29,745 bases of DNA, taken from NCBI GenBank assembly GCA_016719565.1, contig JADJYU010000015.1, positions 1 to 29,745 on the forward strand, given 5' to 3'. The notes beneath the pieces are model-generated. The model had not been told where the DNA came from, did no database searches, and was given only the letters and a program-made list of their open reading frames with translations. Below, in pieces: positions 26,983 to 29,745 of this stretch (position 1 is the first letter of the stretch; each line of letters begins with the position of its first letter). Made by a program: the position numbers and the translations under genes. The stretch is from Ignavibacteria bacterium. GTDB lineage: Bacteria; Bacteroidota; Ignavibacteria; Tepidaquicellales; Tepidaquicellaceae.

Positions 26983-27064
26983 TAATTAATCATTGATCAT
27001 TAATAATTGATAATTGATAATTGATAATTGATTAAACCGCGAAGCGGTGTAATCTTTGTAGAAA
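26983..27064 (+). repeat. Tandem array, right part, with AATTGAT heptamers and a small palindrome
   Basis: It starts with the second TAATTAA copy and resumes the interrupted array unit (TCATTGATCATTAATAATTG). Four perfect AATTGAT units (27005-27032) follow, then the hairpin ACCGC-GAA-GCGGT (27036-27048) and TGTAGAAAAATTTATG. The AATTGAT repeat is the reverse complement of the AATTATC repeat inside YCF48 copy 2. Confidence 0.85.
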
Positions 27065-27094
27065 AATTTATGATTAAATTAATATGAAAATAAA

Positions 27095-27129
27095 AACCCC
27101 GCATCATATTTGCGGGATTTGAGTTTTTT
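27095..27129. terminator. Probable terminator hairpin
   Basis: CCCGCA (27098-27103) pairs with TGCGGG (27111-27116), extended by AA with TT across one mismatch. A GAGTTTTTT tail follows on the plus strand, and TTTTTATTTT follows on the minus strand. No clear gene precedes it on the plus strand. On the minus strand it lies downstream of the heptad-repeat gene. Confidence 0.55.
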
Positions 27130-27141
27130 CGATTTATCTAT

Positions 27142-27372
27142 TCCGCCCATCCTGGGCGGATACGATTTTCTGTTACTTACCTGTTTATCTTTCCGGGAAC
27201 GCTTCATTTCCTGATGCACTTACCTTATAGAAATCAGTATCTCAGATTATTCAGAATATTGTCAGCGGATTTCCGATTCCGGAATCCTCATTTTGAAAAT
27301 GTCCGGCTTGTTTATGTTTATTACTGTTTACCTGTAAAATATTTCAATTTATGGCAATTTTTTCAGTTGATC
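27142..27372. other. Non-coding stretch with a GC-rich hairpin
   Basis: TCCGCCCA (27142-27149) pairs perfectly with TGGGCGGA (27153-27160) across a 3-base loop; it is a GC-rich island in AT-rich surroundings. Downstream to 27372 I see no supportable gene. Confidence 0.6.
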
Positions 27373-28003
27373 TTATCTTTTCTCATTTTTAAATGCCTCT
27401 GAAAAATTTTTTGTGAAAAATTTTTCACTTTTTGAAATTTTTTTCCGTTTTCTGAAAATTTCTTTACCTTCAGTCTTCATTTCTTTACCTTCTGTCTTCA
27501 TTTCTTTACCTTCTGTCTTCATTTCTTTACCTTCAGTCTCCATTTCTTTACCTTCTGTCTTCATTTCTTTACCTTCTGTCTTCATTTCTTTACCTTCTGT
27601 CTCCATTTCTTACCTTCTGTCTCCATTTCTTTACCTTCTGTCTCCATTTCTTTACCTTCTGTCTTCATTTCTTTACCTTCTGTCTCCATTTTTTTACCTT
27701 CAGTCTCCATTTTTTACCTTCAGTCTCCATTTCTTTACCTTCACCCTCCATTATTTTGTCTTCAGTGAAAATTATTTCACAATCTCTCCTCATTATTATG
27801 TTGTTAATCTTCATTTCTTTACCTTCTGTCTCCATTTCTTTACCTTCTGTCTCCATTTCTTTACCTTCTGTCTCCATTATTTTGTTTTCACTCTTCATTA
27901 TTTTGTCTTCTCTCTTCATTCTTAGACTTTCACTCTTCATTTTTTGACTTTCACTCCTCATTCTTTGACTTTCACCTTTCTTAAATTCATTTTCACTATT
28001 CAT
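27373..28003 (-). CDS. Heptapeptide-repeat protein encoded by a 21 bp tandem repeat, two homopolymer frameshifts
   Basis: No family is recognised. ATG at 28001-28003 is preceded by AAGGGGAGAAGTAATAAA, a plausible ribosome site. The start MNSENEFKKGESQRMRSESQ leads into about 25 heptads with Met at the first position: MKSESLR, MKREDKI, MKSENKI, then METEGKE or MKTEGKE many times, interrupted once by MKINNIIMRRDCEIIFTEDK. The frame breaks near 27711 and 27609, each at a T run one base shorter than in sister units. Adding these two bases gives one open frame of 210 residues with a basic, repeat-free end (EIFRKRKKISKSEKFFTKNF onward to FKNEKR). The repeat part is very acidic and has no signal peptide or membrane helix. 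It could be an extended helix or a solenoid. The opposite strand is also open because of the 21 bp period, but lacks a comparable start region. Confidence 0.6.
27463..27950 (-). repeat. 21 bp tandem repeat, perfect core and degenerate flank
   Basis: The minus-strand unit is ATGAAGACAGAAGGTAAAGA plus A, with A/G and T/A variants at fixed positions. About thirteen near-perfect units occupy 27463-27745. Three more lie at about 27810-27880, and degenerate units lie between and up to 27950. The plus strand is almost purely pyrimidine. Confidence 0.9.
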
Positions 28004-28475
28004 TTTATTACTTCTCCCCTTCTTTTTTCAGTTATCAGAACCCTTAATTCAGTTTCTCCGCCGATTTATTCAGAATTTACAGTCCTTTGTTCAATTTCTC
28101 CGACTCTTCGCTTCACATTCATCATTCTTCATTTGATTTCACGCTTTCTTTTCACTGTATATTTGAAGGCTCAAAGAATACTGTTTTAAAAATTTTAACT
28201 TTGAGCCTTCGAGCTCTCGAGGTAAATTCATTGTTTTCGGACATGCTGGAGCGTACGGGAATGACATTTTGGGTGCGGACTGGAATGACAAAAAAGTGGG
28301 AAATGGAAAAAGGTGAAAATAAATAATTGAGAATCTTGTGGGAATTGAAATCTTGGAAGCATTATGGTTATGATCCGACAGAGTCCGAAAAGCATGTGAC
28401 TCTGTCAGTACGGTAATAAAAAGTTTTTCCTTCGAGTCTTCGAGGCAAAGCTCTCCGCTTTTGTGGTAAAAAAAA
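28004..28475. other. Non-coding stretch with several inverted repeats
   Basis: I see no supportable gene. It contains a perfect 11 bp inverted repeat, AAGGCTCAAAG (28166-28176) with CTTTGAGCCTT (28199-28209), a decayed IS end (28233-28264) and a perfect 9 bp hairpin, GACAGAGTC (28378-28386) with GACTCTGTC (28399-28407). It looks like an accumulation site for mobile-element debris. Confidence 0.6.
28233..28264 (+). mobile_element. Solitary decayed end of the IS1182-like element
   Basis: GTTTTCGGACATGCTGGAGC followed by GTACGGGAATGAC matches the right end and outer flank of the element at 25354-25386 with a few changes. No second end is found nearby. Confidence 0.55.
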
Positions 28476-28503
28476 AGCCGTCTCATTTTAAAATGAAACG
28501 GCT
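28476..28503 (-). terminator. Rho-independent terminator of the cyclophilin gene
   Basis: A 14 bp stem with one mismatch (28476-28489 with 28490-28503, AGCCGT...ACGGCT) is followed on the minus strand by eight T (the A run 28468-28475). It lies 30 bp after the stop codon of the minus-strand cyclophilin gene. Confidence 0.85.
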
Positions 28504-28532
28504 CTTTTTAAAACTTATTTAATTTTAATAAA

Positions 28533-29257
28533 TTACTTAGAAGACAATGTAACCTTTGTCATTTTTACGTCAGTTACAGGTTTGTCATTAGGTCCGGTTT
28601 TAACTTTACCGATTTTGTCTACTACATCCATGCCGTCCACTACTTCACCGAATATAGCATGTTTTCCGTCAAGCCAGTCTGTCAGAGCTAATGTAATAAA
28701 GAACTGTGACGAACCTGTGTTCGGTCCCTCTGTTTGCCATCGAAAGAATTCCTTTTTGCTGTGCTTTAAATCCCACGCCGAATTCATCTTTGATCGCTCG
28801 GATCCACCTGATCCCGTTCCCGTAGGATCTCCGCCCTGTATCATGAATCCGTCTATGACTCTGTGGAATAGTATTCCGTCATAATATTTTTGATTGATAG
28901 TTTTTTGAAATTTGCCGTTGTCAAAGGCGCTTCTTTGGTATAAAGTTTTATCTTAATCTTTCCCATTGATGTTTCCATTATAACAAAATCACCGTCTGCA
29001 GATTTTTCTTCTTACCAGCCGTTTCTGTTTTCTCTGTTGTTGAGTCCATTTTTCTGTTGTTTTAGTTTCTGAATTCGTGTTTGTGGTTGCGCTGTCTGAT
29101 TTTTCAACAGTTTTTGTTTCTGTGGTTGTGTTTGTTACTTTTTTTTTAATTTCTGTCTTAGTTTCTGTTTTGGATGTTTCGTCTTTTCTCCGCATGATAT
29201 TAGAATCACTGTTAAGAATATTACAGAAAAATACATCGCTAATTTGCTTTTTAACAT
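28533..29257 (-). CDS. Cyclophilin-type peptidyl-prolyl isomerase lipoprotein, several frameshifts
   Basis: Catalyses cis-trans isomerisation of proline bonds, here probably in the periplasm. ATG at 29255-29257 follows AGGAGAAATAA. The N-terminus MLKSKLAMYFSVIFLTV then ILISCG is a lipoprotein signal with the Cys at residue 22. A Thr/Lys/Glu-rich linker of about 60 residues follows. The catalytic domain then reads METSMGKIKIKLYTKEAPLT, a restored YYDGILFHRVIDGFMIQGGD (catalytic FHRV and GGD motifs), GTGSGGS, GPNTGSSQFFITLALTDWLD and GKHAIFGEVVDGMDVVDKIG. About five frame changes are needed, near 29195, 29010, 28910, 28870 and 28740. It is a typical small bacterial cyclophilin of about 240 residues. 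Confidence 0.85.
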
Positions 29258-29293
29258 TTATTTCTCCTGGTTTAAATATATAAATAATGTTTA

Positions 29294-29745
29294 TTAAAAT
29301 TGTTTTAAAAATCTGATATCGTTTTCATAAAATAATCTGATATCAGGAACGCAGTGTTTATCATAAGTGTTCTCTATTCCCATCCCAAATGCATATCCGC
29401 TGAAAATTTCCGGATCATAACCTACCGTTTCAAAACATTAGATCCACCATCCGTAGCCAAGTATCTCAGCCAGCCTGTATATTTACAGACTCTGCAGCCT
29501 TTGCTTTTGCAGAGAAAACATTCGACATCCATCTCTGCCGACGGTTCTGTAAAAGGAAAAAAAGAAGGCCGGAGTCTTGTCTTAAGAGAATCACCGAAAT
29601 ATTCCCGGGCAAAGTAATTGAGCGTCCCTTTGAGTTCACTGAATGTAACATTTCTGTCTACATAAAGACCTTCTACCTGATGAAAAAAAGTCTGCGTCCT
29701 TAATAAATATTTTCTGTCCTTTCCTTTACTGTCAATATAAAAGTA
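29294..29745 (-). CDS. pheS: Phenylalanyl-tRNA synthetase alpha subunit, C-terminal part, apparently damaged
   Basis: Class II synthetase subunit that charges tRNA(Phe), working as PheS2PheT2. The window ends inside it. Visible: DSKGKDRKYLLRTQT, then FFHQVEGLYVDRNVTFSELK, NYFAREYFGDSLKTRLRPSF, FPFTEPSAEMDVECF, CRVCKYTGWLEILGYG, VGYDPEIFSGYAFGMGIE and the end DIRLFYENDIRFLKQF (stop 29294-29296). These match the PheS family closely. Two oddities exist. About 40 residues normally found between LLRT(H/Q)T and FHQVEG are absent, and the usual RIAM(L/I)K after GMGIE reads NTYDK. There are also frame breaks near 29475 and 29440. Confidence 0.88.

Noticed and set aside
25446..27064. CRISPR array
   Set aside because: The repeating units have no distinct spacers: the whole 109-111 bp is repeated, not a 25-40 bp repeat with variable spacers. 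No cas genes are present.
27413..27925. Plus-strand frame with repeated FISLPSV units
   Set aside because: It is the mirror of the 21 bp repeat on the other strand. It has no ribosome site and a start inside the repeat region, and it is open only because the period is a multiple of three.
27463..27950. CRISPR or integron array
   Set aside because: The 21 bp units are contiguous without spacers and no integrase or attC-like structures are visible.
29077..29283. Plus-strand hydrophobic frame near the cyclophilin gene
   Set aside because: It is the complement of the Thr/Lys-rich linker and lipoprotein signal of the minus-strand gene, which has a ribosome site and lipobox.

Overview
The window (29,745 bp, AT-rich) most likely comes from a Bacteroidota/Chlorobiota-group bacterium, probably Ignavibacteria-like. 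Three secreted YCF48/BNR-type repeat proteins carry type IX secretion (T9SS) sorting tails with the QNYPNPFN signature. The core genes (dnaK, kbl, gatA, tatA, purQ, purS, holA, pheS) are ordinary bacterial ones. Taxonomy is inferred from protein style only.

Layout. 1-5.1 kb: an Hsp20 C-terminus, a terminator, dnaK, a convergent exonuclease/GIY-YIG fusion gene and a YitT-family membrane protein. dnaK and the fusion gene are recognisable along their whole length but are cut by many small indels. 5.2-9.9 kb: a secreted DUF1579-like protein, kbl (glycine C-acetyltransferase), a DoxX/DUF417-like membrane protein, a GNAT acetyltransferase, an LptF/LptG-type permease and the 4.5S-type SRP RNA. 10-12.8 kb: a Gfo/Idh/MocA oxidoreductase followed by a PhoB/PhoR-like two-component pair. 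12.9-17.9 kb, all minus strand: holA, an ECF sigma factor, a soluble partner protein, purS, purQ, tatA and gatA. 18.3-24.9 kb: three YCF48-like T9SS cargo genes, the first two divergent, with a decayed beta-helix pseudogene between the second and third. 25-28.5 kb: an accessory stretch with a deleted IS1182-like element, a 109-111 bp tandem array split by a complete 1,080 bp insertion sequence with a 7 bp target duplication, and a gene for a heptapeptide-repeat protein built on a 21 bp repeat. 28.5-29.7 kb: a cyclophilin-type lipoprotein and the 3' end of pheS.

Reading-frame quality matters throughout. Many genes are split by single missing bases, nearly always in A, T or G runs, and restoring one base recovers the full family sequence (YitT, DUF1579, Gfo/Idh, response regulator, sigma partner, holA, the heptad protein). 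This looks like sequencing or polishing error rather than biology. Error density is much higher in the first 4 kb and from about 26 kb to the end.

The most interesting biology is in the 18-28 kb stretch. Heptanucleotide repeats, whose unit is not a multiple of three, sit inside the T9SS sorting tails of two YCF48 genes. One of these repeats belongs to the same sequence family as the intergenic arrays further downstream. The last part of those two genes, their 3' flanks and an IS end form a shared 233-235 bp duplication. The 21 bp-repeat gene encodes about 25 heptads of the form M(K/E)TEGKE.
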